Both the position numbers and the translations under genes were made by a program. Under the pieces are notes generated by a model that did not search any database, was not told the origin of the DNA, and was given only the letters and a program-made list of their open reading frames with translations. 64,000 nucleotides of DNA from a bacterium (GTDB lineage Bacteria; Zhuqueibacterota; QNDG01; JAFGCO01), in assembly GCA_016932575.1 (NCBI GenBank), contig JAFGCO010000055.1, positions 124,001-188,000 on the forward strand, in the 5' to 3' direction. Below, in pieces: positions 63,363 through 64,000 of the stretch (positions within the stretch are counted from its first letter, which is position 1; every line of letters starts with the position of its first letter).

Positions 63363-64000
63363 GCAGTGAATTTTCAATCGATAAATTGAAAGCAACTTTA
63401 GAAAAATATCATCAGTCTCATGTACTCCGATATTGGGGAGATCTGGATAATGAGGAACGTAAACGATTGATCGATCAGTTGGATGATATCGATTTCAATC
63501 TTGTGCTGTATTTGGCCTCATTATTGAAAAACACAAAAAAATCAGAGCCCCTGAAAATGTCTCCGGCACCGGTGATTGATTTGCCGGAAACCAAAGAAGA
63601 AAAAGCGGCATTCGAGAACGCCCGAACCCTGGGGGAAGAGGTGATCCGGGCTGGCCGGGTCGGTGCGTTTCTGGTAGCCGGTGGTCAGGGAAGCCGGCTG
63701 GGTTTTGATGGACCCAAGGGTTGCTATCCCATTGGGCCGGTTAGTGGCAAATCTCTTTTTCAGATGCATGCAGAAAAGATATTGTCGGCGCAGAGACGCT
63801 GTAAGACGGTGATACCCTGGTATATCATGACCAGTGAGACCAATGACGGTGATACGCGTCGGTTTTTCGAGAGATATCATTATTTTGGTCTTAAATCGTC
63901 AGATGTGATGTTTTTCAAGCAGCGGATGGTCCCTGCTCTCAACGAAGACGGACAGATGATACTGGACCGCAAAGATCATATATTCACCAGTCCCAATGGA
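63359..64000 (+). CDS. UDP-sugar pyrophosphorylase of the UAP/UGP type, N-terminal part
   Basis: A gene cut by the window end after about 214 residues. It starts MSSEFSIDKLKATLEKYHQS. The helical N-terminal part leads to the nucleotide-binding loop VAGGQGSRLGFDGPKGCYPI, the UTP site of eukaryote-like UDP-N-acetylglucosamine/galactosamine pyrophosphorylases, followed by PWYIMTSETNDGDTRRFFE. It makes UDP-GlcNAc or UDP-glucose from UTP and sugar 1-phosphate, and is unlike the bacterial GlmU. The ATG at 63359 overlaps the stop of the PII-like gene. Confidence 0.9.
   Translation, partial: MSSEFSIDKLKATLEKYHQSHVLRYWGDLDNEERKRLIDQLDDIDFNLVLYLASLLKNTKKSEPLKMSPAPVIDLPETKEEKAAFENARTLGEEVIRAGRVGAFLVAGGQGSRLGFDGPKGCYPIGPVSGKSLFQMHAEKILSAQRRCKTVIPWYIMTSETNDGDTRRFFERYHYFGLKSSDVMFFKQRMVPALNEDGQMILDRKDHIFTSPNG

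Noticed and set aside
1-64000. CRISPR arrays, tRNA or rRNA genes, transposases
   Set aside because: No regularly spaced repeats, no cloverleaf with CCA-type acceptor ends and no transposase-like frames were seen in the gaps; a tRNAscan or CRISPR search would settle it.

Overview
The window is a gene-dense stretch of a Gram-negative bacterial chromosome with moderate GC. It is mostly housekeeping and envelope genes in short, tightly packed operons, with many 1-4 base ATGA or TAATG overlaps. I see no rRNA, tRNA, CRISPR array, insertion sequence or phage gene. Lipid A genes (lpxB, lpxK), a surface-antigen-type beta-barrel fused to a patatin, and three secreted proteins with C-terminal YPNPFNP-type (type IX-like) sorting tails point to a member of the Fibrobacteres-Chlorobi-Bacteroidetes (FCB) superphylum or an allied candidate phylum. 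Clear Shine-Dalgarno sites and sigma70-like promoters make Bacteroidota itself less likely; Marinimicrobia, Calditrichota or KSB1-like lineages are guesses I cannot resolve.

Layout. 1-4230 (+): 3' end of gyrA, archease, an unknown acidic protein, and a FecR-domain protein closed by a terminator. 4372-8808 (+): two paralogous secreted VIT/VWA-type proteins with sorting tails. 8922-14175 (-): two PilT-type ATPases, then a patatin/POTRA/barrel protein whose active-site region contains a run of ten G. 14457-18445 (+): an unusual two-gene ATP-citrate-lyase-like system (aclB-aclA). 18615-26001 (+): EamA transporter, DUF1573 protein, inactive-looking rhodanese, response regulator plus sensor kinase, a prepilin, glutamate formimidoyltransferase and citramalate synthase. 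26111-30093: NCS2 purine permease (-), a broken PAS-like gene (-), a putative barrel protein (+), a NifU-like protein (+) and purine nucleoside phosphorylase (-).

30171-51024 (+) is a long run: bioY, an EnvC-like protein, holB, ricT, metG, tatD, rsmA, mgtE, recO, a CPBP protease, glyQS, an L,D-transpeptidase, ssb, cdd, then a lipid A block (Gfo/Idh/MocA oxidoreductase, lpxB, lpxK), an NtrC-type regulator, nadB and a cold-shock gene with a structured leader. 51079-58690 (-): a sorting-tail SGNH-like protein, a DUF1028 protein, kbl, pfkA, a frameshifted cupin remnant and two exported cysteine/Ntn peptidases (C1 and C69). 59127-64000 (+): two unknown small proteins with a KamA-type radical SAM enzyme, a PTS-EIIA-like protein with a cation:proton antiporter, and a PII-like protein overlapping a UAP/UGP-type nucleotidyltransferase that runs off the end.

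The least ordinary items are the citrate-lyase-like pair (alpha subunit of 907 residues with an Asn at a site that is His in relatives), the poly-G tract in the patatin gene, the tandem VIT/VWA sorting-tail proteins, the KamA operon with two unknown partners, and two gene remnants with frame slips. Several secreted or regulatory proteins also lack expected catalytic residues (rhodanese Cys, LytM zinc ligands, C1-peptidase Asn).
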